Below are positions 1 through 8,478 of a stretch of DNA of 64,000 bases, piece by piece. A program made the position numbers and the translations under genes. Each line of letters begins with the position of its first letter. Within the stretch, counting starts at the first letter, position 1. Below the pieces are notes generated by a model, which saw only the letters and a program-made list of their open reading frames with translations, was not told where the DNA came from and searched no databases. The stretch is from Arthrobacter alpinus (lineage in GTDB: Bacteria; Actinomycetota; Actinomycetes; Actinomycetales; Micrococcaceae). The DNA lies in the NCBI RefSeq assembly GCF_001294625.1, contig NZ_CP012677.1:2542001-2606000 (forward strand). The letters run 5' to 3'.

Positions 1-1
1 A

Positions 2-388
2 GGAGCCATCCGCGAAACCATCCGACGCCGCCGTGCCACCGGAGGCCCGGCAGAGCACGCGTTTGGTTCCCTTGTCGGTTTGGAACTGCGCCCCCGCCGG
101 CTCCGCGAAGCATCTGCGTTGTGGTCCTCCCTGAAGGAACAGCGCGGCGTTGCCGGGCGTGACGCCATTTGGGCGCACCCGGATCTCCTGCCGACCTCCG
201 CCGACCTGGACGACGCAGCAGGCTTTGGGGCACGCCGCTCGGCAGCAGACGCCTCCGAGTCCGACGTCGACGCGGCCCTGACCAAGCTCCTCGAGGGCGG
301 GTTCGACGACCTTCCCCCGACGGGCGAGGACACTGGCCCTGGGACCACCGAGGGTGAGTCCGACGGAGGGCCGTCGACCGACAAATAG
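2..388 (+). CDS. Zinc-dependent metalloprotease (DUF2342 / F420-associated hydrolase family), 3' end
   Basis: Only the C-terminal 128 residues are in the window; the frame is open from base 2 and ends at TAG 386-388. The visible part reads as the tail of the actinobacterial DUF2342 family (conserved stretches GSLVGLELRPRRLREA and a WAHPDLLPTSADLDD motif), followed by an acidic, Gly/Ser-rich disordered tail of about 50 residues. The HExxH catalytic region of this family would lie upstream, outside the window. The assignment rests on remembered family sequence and on the neighbouring peptidase and E1-like genes, which usually accompany it. Confidence 0.7.
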   Translation, partial: GAIRETIRRRRATGGPAEHAFGSLVGLELRPRRLREASALWSSLKEQRGVAGRDAIWAHPDLLPTSADLDDAAGFGARRSAADASESDVDAALTKLLEGGFDDLPPTGEDTGPGTTEGESDGGPSTDK

Positions 389-406
389 CCGGTTACCGGG
401 GCCGTA

Positions 407-1102
407 TCAAAACAACTGCCCCGGCGGGCCCCCGTCTGGTGTGTCGCCGTCGACGTCGGTGCCCATGCCCTGGATATTGCGGGCCGAGGCAAAGGAGGCA
501 CCCTCCAGGAACGCCTCGGCACGTTTTAGGTGCGGATAGCAGGCAAGCTCGGCCCAGAACGCTGCGCTGTGGTTTGGGTGGATCAGGTGGGCCAGCTCGT
601 GGAGCAGCACATAGTCAACCACCCATTCCGGCATGCCCTGGACATGGTGGGAGATCCTGATCGACTTGTGCGCGTTGGTGGCCGAACCCCACCGCCCGGT
701 CTGGTTGCTCACCCAGCGCACAGACTCCGGCACCGCCCGTGAACCCAGGTAGCTTGCGGAGAGAAACTCACACCGTTGCAGCAACGCCGCGTCACTGGGC
801 GGAACCCGGCGACGGCGGCCACCGGCTTTGGCCCGACTGTCCGCTTCCAGCCGTGACACCATGTGCGGCACCCAGTACTGCTCATCCTCAACGCTCATAC
901 GGGCGGGAACGGCAATGACGGCGCGTCCTTCTTCCCAAAACGCCGCCACACCGGTCTTTCGCCTCCGGGTGCGCCGCACCACCACCTGAGCGCCGTTGCC
1001 TGCCACATGCGCGGAAAGGGAATCGCCGATGGGGCCCGGGGTTCCCCTCCCAATGGGGTTGCGCCGGGGGTCAACCGGGGCCGGATCTTTCATTGTTGCC
1101 AT
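407..1102 (-). CDS. YgjP-like (M48/DUF45) metallopeptidase
   Basis: A 231-residue protein with a clear zinc-metallopeptidase signature HELAH at residues 168-172 and a third histidine ligand at about 178 (NHSAAFW context), as in the YgjP/SprT-like group. A basic stretch (RRTRRRK, about residues 43-49) precedes the catalytic domain. The tail is Gly/Pro/Asp-rich and probably disordered. The frame stays open further upstream, but that part covers the neighbouring divergent gene, so ATG 1102 was chosen; ATG 1117 and 1093 are alternatives and none has a strong Shine-Dalgarno. It ends 18 bp from the convergent metalloprotease gene. The substrate is unknown. Confidence 0.8.
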   Translation of the reverse strand: MATMKDPAPVDPRRNPIGRGTPGPIGDSLSAHVAGNGAQVVVRRTRRRKTGVAAFWEEGRAVIAVPARMSVEDEQYWVPHMVSRLEADSRAKAGGRRRRVPPSDAALLQRCEFLSASYLGSRAVPESVRWVSNQTGRWGSATNAHKSIRISHHVQGMPEWVVDYVLLHELAHLIHPNHSAAFWAELACYPHLKRAEAFLEGASFASARNIQGMGTDVDGDTPDGGPPGQLF

Positions 1103-1171
1103 GATTCGACGGTACATCGATGGCCCGGCAGAAATCGAGCCGGGAGCAGTACATAGTGGACAACTTCTCCC

Positions 1172-1180
1172 TGTGGATAA
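1172..1180. other. Perfect DnaA-box-like 9-mer
   Basis: TGTGGATAA is the exact complement of the consensus DnaA box TTATCCACA. It lies in the 165-bp divergent intergenic region between the YgjP-like peptidase and the E1-like gene. It is a single copy, so a role in DnaA titration or in regulation of the flanking genes is only a possibility; a 9-mer can occur by chance. Confidence 0.3.
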
Positions 1181-1267
1181 CTTTAAGCGGGGTTCAGCGA
1201 GCTGTGCCATGATCGCAAGTGAGGCCCACCAGGAGTTGGTGGCCACTGCTGCGAACGGAGTTCTGCG

Positions 1268-2362
1268 ATGACCGCTATCAACCCCGGGCTTCGCATGGTC
1301 CAGCGCGATGCGAACAGCATCCAAATCGGGGTGGGACCCGGTGGCCTGATCATCGAGGGACTCCAAAGAGCTGATCTTGCGTTTGTTCGGGCGCTCCGGG
1401 CCGGAATCCCCGATGCCCAGGTGGCAAAGACCGCCCTTTCCCTGGGTGTGAGCCAGGCCCGAACCCAGGAAATCTGTGCCAGCCTCGACCACCTGCTGTT
1501 TGGCGATGAGGAACTGCTGGCGCGGGGGTTTCGCGCGGAGCGGCTCCTGCCCGAACAAGCATCCCTGCAGGGAGTTCATCAGGCACCGTGCCGGGAGTAC
1601 ATGGCCCGCCGGGAGCATGGGGTCGTCCACATCATGGGGCTGGGACGGACGGGCGCAGCGCTGGCGCTTGTCCTTGTCAGTGCGGGAGTTGGGACCCTCT
1701 TCCTAGAAGATGACAGGGCCGTCACAGCCGTTGACGTGGCGGCCGGATCATACAAGCTCGCCGATATTGGGTTGATGCGCTCCATTGCCGTGCGCAGACA
1801 GGCATTGGCGCTTGACCCGGGAACCCATGCCCACGTGCTCCATGCCAACGGCGTCGGCGCCCCCGATACCCGATGCCTGGATCTGGCCATTGTGGTCGCC
1901 CATGACGCGCTCAGCGCCGAGACTGCCGGTAGGTTAATGGGTTCGGATCGGCCACACCTGTTGGTGCTGGTGCGTGAGCAGGACGGCGCCGTAGGGCCGC
2001 TGGTCATGCCAGGGGAAACCGCGTGCGCCGAATGTGTGGAACGGCACCGCGGGGTGCACGACCCTGCGTGGCTGTTACTCTGCGAACAACTGGCGGCCGC
2101 GCAAACTAAGGAGGCTCCTCCCGGGCGCCCTCCTGAGCGCTTGGAGAACGCGTCCCTCGCCATGGCGTTGGCCGGGACTGCCGCGGCGCAGGCCTTGTTG
2201 TTTCTTGACGCCGTCAACCAGCCCAGTTCCTGGTCATCGGTGTTGACCTTCCACGCCAACAACGGCCGCTGGAGCAGTCAGGAGTTTGCCGTCCACCCCG
2301 ACTGTGGCTGCCAATTGCAGCGTCAGGCGCTGGCCACGATCTCCAACACAGCCTCACCGTAG
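1268..2362 (+). CDS. ThiF/E1-like adenylyltransferase, TOMM-cyclodehydratase-like
   Basis: A 364-residue protein. The first 110 residues resemble the winged-helix/leader-binding part of E1-like cyclodehydratases. A Rossmann nucleotide-binding motif GLGRTG lies at residues 124-129. A CxxC pair (CAEC, about residue 255) is followed by an HR..HDPAW segment and a C-terminal HPDCGC motif; this layout is typical of the E1-like C proteins of azole/azoline (TOMM) systems. No YcaO partner, precursor peptide or MoaD/ThiS-type substrate lies nearby, so its substrate is unknown. A CGGAG lies 8 nt before ATG 1268. Its 3' end overlaps the convergent uvrD2 by 40 bp. Such genes appear as conserved orphans beside uvrD2 in related actinobacteria. 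Confidence 0.7.
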   Translation: MTAINPGLRMVQRDANSIQIGVGPGGLIIEGLQRADLAFVRALRAGIPDAQVAKTALSLGVSQARTQEICASLDHLLFGDEELLARGFRAERLLPEQASLQGVHQAPCREYMARREHGVVHIMGLGRTGAALALVLVSAGVGTLFLEDDRAVTAVDVAAGSYKLADIGLMRSIAVRRQALALDPGTHAHVLHANGVGAPDTRCLDLAIVVAHDALSAETAGRLMGSDRPHLLVLVREQDGAVGPLVMPGETACAECVERHRGVHDPAWLLLCEQLAAAQTKEAPPGRPPERLENASLAMALAGTAAAQALLFLDAVNQPSSWSSVLTFHANNGRWSSQEFAVHPDCGCQLQRQALATISNTASP

Positions 2363-4470
2363 CGCTCCAGCTTGGCGGGCCCCACACCGGGCAGTGCCGC
2401 AAGTTCGTCGAGATCTTGGGGGGCTGCCTCCGCGATCGCTATCAGGGTCGCATCGGTGAAGACCACAAAGGCGGGAACGTCGGCGGCGGTGGCCTCCTGC
2501 AACCGCCACTGGCGCAGATCTTCAAAAACAGCCTCGTCGTATCCGGCCGGGCATGTTGCACAGCGCCCGATCTTGCGCTCGGCACCGGTGGTCAGGACCT
2601 GGCCGCAGACCCGGCACACCGAGGGCGCCGCTGTTTTGCGGGCTTTCCTGCCAGCGACTGGTTTGCCAGCGGTGGGTGCCCCACCCACACCGGCGGGCCG
2701 AAGCCCGTCAAGGAAGCGTGAGGGCCGGCGGTTGGCCCGGCCGCCCGGTGTGCGTGCGGTGGACCAGGAGAAGTTCAGGAACTCCCGTGCACGGGTGATG
2801 CCCACGTAGAGCAGCCGCCGCTCCTCATCCACAGTTTCGGGGGTGTCGGCAAAGGAAATCGGCATCAGGCCCTCGCTGAGACCCACCAAGAACACAGCGT
2901 CCCATTCCAGGCCCTTGGCCGAGTGCAGGGAAGCCAACGTCACACCCTGCACTGTCGGGGCGTGCTGGGCCGTGGCCCGTTCCTGTAATTCCGCCACCAA
3001 ATCCACCACGGAGAAGGTGTGCTCGGGGGTGCTCCGCGACACCACCAGGTCGTCGGCAAGTGCCACTAGGGCTGCCAGGGACTCCCATTTTTCGCGGACG
3101 GCACCCCCGGTTTTCGGTGCCTCGTCCTGGTATCCCAGGTTGCCCAGGATGTCCCGTACCAGCTGCCCCAGCGGCTCCTCTTCCGCTGCGCGGGAGGCCG
3201 CACGCAGCTGCAAAATCGCGTCGCGGACTTCCTTCCGGGCAAAGAACCGCTCGCCGCCACGCAACTGGTACCCGACGCCGGCACCCGTGAGTGCTTGTTC
3301 GTACGCCTCGGATTGCCCGTTGGTTCTAAACAGCACGGCAATCTCACTGGCCTGGGTGCCGTTGTCAATCAAGATCTTGATGCGGGCGGCCACAGCTGCG
3401 GCCTCGGCCTCGTCATCGCTGCACTCAAGGAACTCCGGGGAGGGCCCCGCCGGGCGTTGGGCCACCAGGTGCAGCGGCGTCGACCAGAGAGCGTCGGCCG
3501 TGAGCCCGCCGCTGCGCCGACTGTTCAACAGCGTGTTGGCCAGACCCACCACCTGCGGGGTGGAACGGTAGTCGCGGATCAGTTTCACCACGTTCGCCGT
3601 GGGGTAACGCTTAGGGAAATCTAGCAGGTGCCGTGGTGTGGCACCGGTAAAGGAGTAGATCGTCTGGCTGGCGTCGCCCACCACGCACAATTCATCACGC
3701 CCACCCAGCCACAGGTCAAGCATTTTTTGCTGGAGCGGGGAAACATCCTGGTATTCGTCCACCACAAAGTGCCGGTACTGGTCACGGACGGTGGCTGCCA
3801 CGCGCGGGTCCTCCTGCAAAATTCCCACGGTGATCAGCAGGACATCCTCAAAGTCGATGAGGTTTCTGTCCCCCTTGACGTCCTCGTACGCTTGAAAAAG
3901 GCGGCCGACGGCGAGCTTGTCCAGACCTCCCGGCTCACCCCTGTCAAGTGCCTTGGTGAGGTATGTTTCCGGGGTCAGCATGGAAACCTTGGCCCACTCG
4001 ATTTCAGCCGCGAGGTCACGGATGGCCGCCCTATCGGTGGGCAGGCGCAGGCGCCGTGCCGCCTCTGCAATGATTTGGGCCTTGTGGTCTAGCAGGCCCG
4101 GGAGCTGACCGCCGACGGCGTGCGGCCAGAAATACTGCAGCTGCCGCAACGCTGCAGCGTGGAAAGTTCGGGCCTGGACGATACCCACCCCCAAGTCACG
4201 CAGACGCGTCCGCATTTCAGCCGCGGCCCGGGCCGTGAACGTCACGGCGAGCAGGCGGTTGGGGTTGTATACGCCCGTATGCACGCCATAGGCGATCCTG
4301 TGCGTGATGGCGCGGGTTTTGCCGGTTCCGGCCCCTGCCAAGACACACAAGGGGCCGCTCAAGGTGGTGGCAACAGCGCGTTGTTCCTCATCGAGGCCGG
4401 CCAGAATGCGCTCCTCGGCAGTGCGTTCATCCATCACCGGCAGCCCAACCTGGCGGGGGTCGTAGCTCAC
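2323..4470 (-). CDS. uvrD2: ATP-dependent DNA helicase UvrD2
   Basis: A 715-residue superfamily 1A 3'-5' helicase. Walker A AGAGTGKT lies at residues 45-52, a DEYQD motif II near 238, and a late SF1 motif VGITRAR. Cys619, 622, 637 and 640 form a tetracysteine cluster, followed by an HRDC domain (about 645-715). This combination defines actinobacterial UvrD2, which acts in DNA unwinding and repair. The start is GTG 4470, giving a GTGA overlap with the upstream nudC stop, so the two are probably cotranscribed. The 3' end overlaps the convergent E1-like gene by 40 bp. Confidence 0.93.
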   Translation of the reverse strand: MSYDPRQVGLPVMDERTAEERILAGLDEEQRAVATTLSGPLCVLAGAGTGKTRAITHRIAYGVHTGVYNPNRLLAVTFTARAAAEMRTRLRDLGVGIVQARTFHAAALRQLQYFWPHAVGGQLPGLLDHKAQIIAEAARRLRLPTDRAAIRDLAAEIEWAKVSMLTPETYLTKALDRGEPGGLDKLAVGRLFQAYEDVKGDRNLIDFEDVLLITVGILQEDPRVAATVRDQYRHFVVDEYQDVSPLQQKMLDLWLGGRDELCVVGDASQTIYSFTGATPRHLLDFPKRYPTANVVKLIRDYRSTPQVVGLANTLLNSRRSGGLTADALWSTPLHLVAQRPAGPSPEFLECSDDEAEAAAVAARIKILIDNGTQASEIAVLFRTNGQSEAYEQALTGAGVGYQLRGGERFFARKEVRDAILQLRAASRAAEEEPLGQLVRDILGNLGYQDEAPKTGGAVREKWESLAALVALADDLVVSRSTPEHTFSVVDLVAELQERATAQHAPTVQGVTLASLHSAKGLEWDAVFLVGLSEGLMPISFADTPETVDEERRLLYVGITRAREFLNFSWSTARTPGGRANRRPSRFLDGLRPAGVGGAPTAGKPVAGRKARKTAAPSVCRVCGQVLTTGAERKIGRCATCPAGYDEAVFEDLRQWRLQEATAADVPAFVVFTDATLIAIAEAAPQDLDELAALPGVGPAKLERYGEAVLEIVASA

Positions 4471-5444
4471 GACTTCTCCCCCACACTGGTGGCGCCTTCA
4501 GCGGCCTCGCCGTAGTCACGGATTCGCCCGCCATACCAATGTTCGATCATGGCCCGGGCAATGGACAGCCTCTGGGAGATGACGGCCTCGCCGCTGAGCA
4601 CAGCGGCTTGCAGTTCGGAGCGACTAAACCACCGGGCTTCACGGACTTCCACGTTGTCAGGGACCGCCGTGACATCCGCCGTGTGGGCGAGGAATCCGAG
4701 CATCAACGAGCGCGGGAACGGCCAGGCCTGCGATCCCACGTAGTGGGTGGCATGCAAGTGCACCCCCACTTCCTCTAAGATCTCGCGCACTGCGGCTTGT
4801 TCCGCGCTTTCGCCCGCCTCAACAAACCCTGCCACGGTGGAGTACCTGTTCGGCTCCCATGCAAAATTGCTGGCCAACAAGATCCTGTCATCACCACCGA
4901 CGATGGCAACTATCACCGCCGGGTCCGTTCGCGGAAAATGCTCGGAAGCGTCCAGGGGGCAGCGGCGCTTCCAGCCAGCCCACAACAGCTCGGTGGCCGA
5001 GCCGCACCTGGGACAGAACTGGTGCGTCTGGTGCCAATTGGCCACGGCCTGGGCCTGGAGGAAAATGGCTGCGTCCGCCCCTGACAGCCACGCAGCAGCC
5101 TCCCGGTACCCCGCCAGGGAGGTGCCCTGAGAAATCCAAGCCGAGGAATCGGCGTCGTCCTCCAACACCTTCAGGACCAGGTCGGTGCCGTCGGGCAGAT
5201 GGGGATGGTGGCCGGGCAGCGTCTTGCCCAGGTAAACGGTCAGCACGTCGGCAGGCAGCTGCCCGGCAACTTTTGTGGGGTCAAAAAAGAGGATCGCGTT
5301 GCCGCGCACCAGCGTCTTTCCCCGCTGGAAAATCATGATGCGGTGCGACGGGCGGGCCTGCACAGCGTCCAAATAGCCGCTTGCTGTGCGTCGGTCACAG
5401 TCGCGATCGAGCACGGCTTCGGGAGATGGCAAGGCTTGGATCAT
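4467..5444 (-). CDS. nudC: NAD(+) diphosphatase NudC
   Basis: A Nudix hydrolase of about 325 residues that hydrolyses NAD(H) to NMN(H) and AMP, and removes NAD caps from RNA in characterised members. The Nudix box GFVEAGESAEQAAVREILEEVG is present in full, as is the NudC-specific SQAWPFPRS motif about 16 residues later. The zinc ribbon before the catalytic domain shows CPRC and one later Cys; the fourth expected Cys is not evident. ATG 5444 is the chosen start (AGAGG close upstream); a GTG at 5471 is possible. The gene overlaps uvrD2 and is divergent from the phosphotransferase gene. Confidence 0.92.
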   Translation of the reverse strand: MIQALPSPEAVLDRDCDRRTASGYLDAVQARPSHRIMIFQRGKTLVRGNAILFFDPTKVAGQLPADVLTVYLGKTLPGHHPHLPDGTDLVLKVLEDDADSSAWISQGTSLAGYREAAAWLSGADAAIFLQAQAVANWHQTHQFCPRCGSATELLWAGWKRRCPLDASEHFPRTDPAVIVAIVGGDDRILLASNFAWEPNRYSTVAGFVEAGESAEQAAVREILEEVGVHLHATHYVGSQAWPFPRSLMLGFLAHTADVTAVPDNVEVREARWFSRSELQAAVLSGEAVISQRLSIARAMIEHWYGGRIRDYGEAAEGATSVGEKS

Positions 5445-5599
5445 TCCTCTACCGTACGCAGTCCGCAACACTTTTTACACTTCTGTGGCGGTGCCTGCGC
5501 GCTTGTGTGAAGTGAGCGGCGTACAGGAGTTCTCGCGACTCGCCGCCGCATGGGCGCTGCGTTGCGGCTTTCGCGCTCTACGGTGGAGGTGTGAGACGA

Positions 5600-6742
5600 A
5601 TGACTGCAATCGAATTAGCCGCTATTGCCAGCGCGGCCGTGCCCGGACTCAACGTCACAGCATTCGGGCCGGAGCCTGACGACGCAGCAGATTTTAACGC
5701 GGCCTTGCTGGTTGATTCGGAAAACCGGCGGTGGCGGGTACGCGCACCCAAGCACGCCGAAGCTAGCACGCGGCTGGAGACGGAGCGCGAGGTTTTGCGT
5801 GCCTTCTCCCCTGCGATCAGGGCTGAATTGCCGTTCCTGCTGCCCACAGTGGCTGGCACCGTAAGGCAGGGTGAACTCATCACTTTTGTGTATTCCCACA
5901 TTGCCGGGAAAGCCGAATCCGTGGAGGACTTGGCTGCCGGCGGGCCCGCCTTGGCACTGGAAGTTGGAGCCGCGATCGCCGCCATCCACGACCTGCCCCA
6001 GGAATTGGTCACCAACGCAGATCTACCGAGCTACACTGCCAACGAATTCCGCCAGCGCAAGCTCAACGAGCTGGACCAGGCTGCTACCACGGGCAAGATT
6101 CCGCCGTCGTTGCTGCTGCGCTGGGAACACGCCATGGAAGACGTGGCACTCTGGCGCTTCAACGCCTCGGTGGTCCATGGGGACCTGCACGAGGACAATA
6201 TCCTCCTTGATGGCACCTCCGTCACGGCCGTGATGGGCTGGACCGACCTGCGCATCGGGGACCCCGCCGACGACTTTGCGTGGCTGGTGGCCATCAATGA
6301 CCCGGCCTTCGTTGACACCGTCATGCAGGCTTACGCCGCAGCCCGCAACGAATCCCCTGACCCGCACCTGTTGCGCCGTGCAGCCCTAAGCGCGGAATTT
6401 GCGCTGGCGCAGTGGCTGGTCAAGGGCTTCGCCGCCGACTCCGCCCGCATGGTGGCCGACGCCGAGAGCATGCTTCTAACACTTAAGGCAGACATCGACG
6501 CGCACGGCGGCCAGCCCATCAGTACCGAGCCCGCCCCGGCGGTCGAGTCTGCCCCGCCTGCCGTGCCCCCCGCAGTCGAGCCTGCCCCGCCTGCCGCGAC
6601 CCCCACTGTCGAGCCTGCCCCGGTGGTCGAGCCTGAGCCCGACGCTGTTGCCACTGCCACTTCCACGAAGGCCGCGCCCGTGGCAGGTTCCGGTGAAGAC
6701 GTGGACACCACGGCCATGAAAGTCATCCCCTTGCAGAATTAG
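5600..6742 (+). CDS. APH-family phosphotransferase (macrolide 2'-phosphotransferase-like)
   Basis: A 380-residue protein with an aminoglycoside/macrolide phosphotransferase fold. The catalytic loop HGDLHEDN lies near residue 190; the following metal-binding segment reads VMGWTDLRIGDPADDFAW. The last 100 residues are a Pro/Ala/Glu-rich tail with repeats of the type VEPAPP, probably disordered. ATG 5600 is preferred over GTG 5591 because GGAGG (5585-5589) lies 10 nt upstream. Relatives beside nudC/uvrD2 in arthrobacters are commonly annotated as macrolide phosphotransferase; the true substrate cannot be read from sequence. Confidence 0.75.
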   Translation: MTAIELAAIASAAVPGLNVTAFGPEPDDAADFNAALLVDSENRRWRVRAPKHAEASTRLETEREVLRAFSPAIRAELPFLLPTVAGTVRQGELITFVYSHIAGKAESVEDLAAGGPALALEVGAAIAAIHDLPQELVTNADLPSYTANEFRQRKLNELDQAATTGKIPPSLLLRWEHAMEDVALWRFNASVVHGDLHEDNILLDGTSVTAVMGWTDLRIGDPADDFAWLVAINDPAFVDTVMQAYAAARNESPDPHLLRRAALSAEFALAQWLVKGFAADSARMVADAESMLLTLKADIDAHGGQPISTEPAPAVESAPPAVPPAVEPAPPAATPTVEPAPVVEPEPDAVATATSTKAAPVAGSGEDVDTTAMKVIPLQN

Positions 6743-6807
6743 CTGCCAGCCCGAGGTTCCGGCCCAACTGCGCATTCCGTGAGGATGCCTGCGCTAGATT
6801 CTCGTGC

Positions 6808-7125
6808 ATGGTGGCTGACCGGCGATCGCGTGCCATCATCAGCTCAGCGCCAGCACTTGCAGACTCGGCGATCATCTTCGCGGTTCAAAAAACCCAGATT
6901 CAGGACTTTGAAGGTATCCCCGGCACCGTTCTGAAGCAGTACAGCGAAACAGGACCGGCCACGCTACATATCGATCCGCTTCCCACCGGCCAGAAAACGC
7001 TGGGAGCGACCGTCATTTGCAGTGGCTCCGAAGCTTGGAAACTCAATATCGAGCAGCTGGAGCCAGGATGGGCCGGCAGCAGTTGTTCCTTGCAGGGCGG
7101 ATCGACCATGACGGTGGTGCCCTAA
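6808..7125 (+). pseudogene. 5' part of a small secreted-type protein gene cut by the IS island
   Basis: A 105-codon frame whose C-terminal half (SGSEAWKLNIEQ, WAGSSCSLQGG) looks like a small beta-rich domain found in arthrobacterial secreted proteins. The stop codon TAA (7123-7125) directly abuts the end of the insertion sequence. The natural C-terminus is on the far side of the island at 16550-16618, where a frame reading VAPDVNVWVTVFSTE ends in TGA. The last 25 bp here (7101-7125) are repeated in inverted orientation at 16546-16570. The family is not recognised, and the N-terminus lacks a clean signal peptide, so the 5' end may also be damaged. Confidence 0.6.
7101..7125. repeat. 25-bp outer flank, inverted copy at 16546-16570
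   Basis: The 25 bases immediately outside the left insertion sequence are the exact reverse complement of the 25 bases immediately outside the right one. The match stops sharply at both ends (g at 7100 against g at 16571). The inverted repeat bounding the island is therefore 1323 bp (25 + 1298), longer than the element as defined by its own terminal repeats. Confidence 0.9.
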
Positions 7126-8423
7126 GGGTTTGCCAGTAAATTAGCCGGTGTTTCGTGTTGTTGGGCCGTATCGTTGTGTTATGGCGATTGGCGTGGAGGT
7201 TGAGGGTAGTTTGCGGGCGAAGTTTGATTCGTTGTTGCCGCATTTGGATGAGCGTCAGCGCCGCCTGTTGCTGGGGGCTGAAGCCCGGGTGTTGGGTCAT
7301 GGCGGGATCAAGCTGGTGGCCCGGGCGGCCGGTGCCAGCCCGACCACGGTCTCCCGTGGTGTGGCCGAATTGGAGTCTGGAGTTGATCCCTCGGTGCGGG
7401 TCCGCCAGCCCGGTGCCGGTCGGAAGCTGCAAACGGACGTTGACCCCGGGTTGGGGGATGCCCTGCTGGCCTTGGTCGAGCCCGAAGAGCGCGGGGATCC
7501 GATGTCGGCGTTGCGGTGGACGACGAAATCCACGCGCACCCTGGCCCGGGTGCTGAGCGATTCCGGGCACCAGGTCTCGGCGTGGACGGTGGCAAACCTG
7601 CTCCATGAGCTGGGGTTCTCCCTGCAGGGCAATGCGAAACAGGTGGAGGGTGCCACTCATGAGGACCGCGCTGCCCAGTTCGCCTACCTCAACGACCAAA
7701 GTGCACAGCACATGGCCGCCGGGCAGCCAGTGATCAGCGTGGACACCAAGAAGAAGGAACTCGTTGGCCTCTACAAGAACGGCGGGGCGCAATGGCGGCC
7801 TTCCGGGGACCCTGTCAGGGTGAATGTGCACGACTTCCCCGACCCCAAGCTGGGCAAGGCCAACCCGTACGGGGTGTACGACGTCACCGCCAATGACGGT
7901 TGGGTCTCGGTCGGCACGGACCACGACACTGCGGCGTTCACGGTCGAGACCATCCGCCGCTGGTATACCCAGATCGGCAATAATGCCTACCCCGGTGCGA
8001 AGAGACTGCTGGTCTGCGCCGACGGCGGCGGCTCCAACGGATACCGCCTGCGCGCTTGGAAAGCCGAATTGGCCACCCTCGCAGCTGAAACCGGTTTGAC
8101 GATCACCGTCTGCCACCTCCCGCCCGGAACCAGCAAGTGGAACAAGATCGAGCACAGGCTCTTCAGCCATATCTCCATGAATTGGCGCGGGCGCCCCCTG
8201 ACCAGCCACCAGGTCATCATCGACCTCATCGGTGCCACAACCACCAAAACCGGGCTGAAAGTCCATGCCGAACTCGACGACAACAGCTACCCGACCGGGA
8301 TTAGAATCGCCGACACCGCCATGGCAGCCCTGCCCATCACCCGACACGAATTCCACGGCGAATGGAACTACACCCTCAACCCCAACAAAGCACCATAACC
8401 CCGTGTTAAAAACTGGCAGTCCC
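7126..8423 (+). mobile_element. ISAzo13-family insertion sequence, copy 1
   Basis: A 1298-bp element with imperfect terminal inverted repeats (GGGTTTGCCAGT at the left, GGGACTGCCAGT as the complement of the right end). It is bordered by TAA on both sides (7123-7125 and 8424-8426), a possible 3-bp target duplication. It holds one full-length transposase gene. A copy of the same length, with only two substitutions noticed by eye, lies in opposite orientation at 15248-16545, which argues for recent duplication. It interrupts the small gene that begins at 6808. Confidence 0.88.
7181..8398 (+). CDS. ISAzo13-family (Rhodopirellula-type DDE) transposase
   Basis: A 405-residue transposase. An N-terminal helix-turn-helix region (ARAAGASPTTVSRGVAEL) is followed by a DDE core: Asp in ISVDTKKKE (about residue 187), Asp in CADGGGSN (about 280) and Glu in KWNKIEHRLFS (about 324). 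It is uninterrupted and probably active. ATG 7181 is chosen; an in-frame GTG lies at 7148. Codon 76 is CAG (7406-7408), which is the amber stop TAG in the other copy. Confidence 0.9.
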   Translation: MAIGVEVEGSLRAKFDSLLPHLDERQRRLLLGAEARVLGHGGIKLVARAAGASPTTVSRGVAELESGVDPSVRVRQPGAGRKLQTDVDPGLGDALLALVEPEERGDPMSALRWTTKSTRTLARVLSDSGHQVSAWTVANLLHELGFSLQGNAKQVEGATHEDRAAQFAYLNDQSAQHMAAGQPVISVDTKKKELVGLYKNGGAQWRPSGDPVRVNVHDFPDPKLGKANPYGVYDVTANDGWVSVGTDHDTAAFTVETIRRWYTQIGNNAYPGAKRLLVCADGGGSNGYRLRAWKAELATLAAETGLTITVCHLPPGTSKWNKIEHRLFSHISMNWRGRPLTSHQVIIDLIGATTTKTGLKVHAELDDNSYPTGIRIADTAMAALPITRHEFHGEWNYTLNPNKAP

Positions 8424-8478
8424 TAAGTGTGGTCCCGCGATCATCCGGCGGGAGTCGTCTGTTCAGGCCTACCGTGAT

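Noticed and set aside
1253-1264. GAAC...GTTC half-sites suggesting a LexA box before the E1-like gene
   Set aside because: The spacer is 3 bp instead of 4 and the outer bases do not match the SOS consensus.
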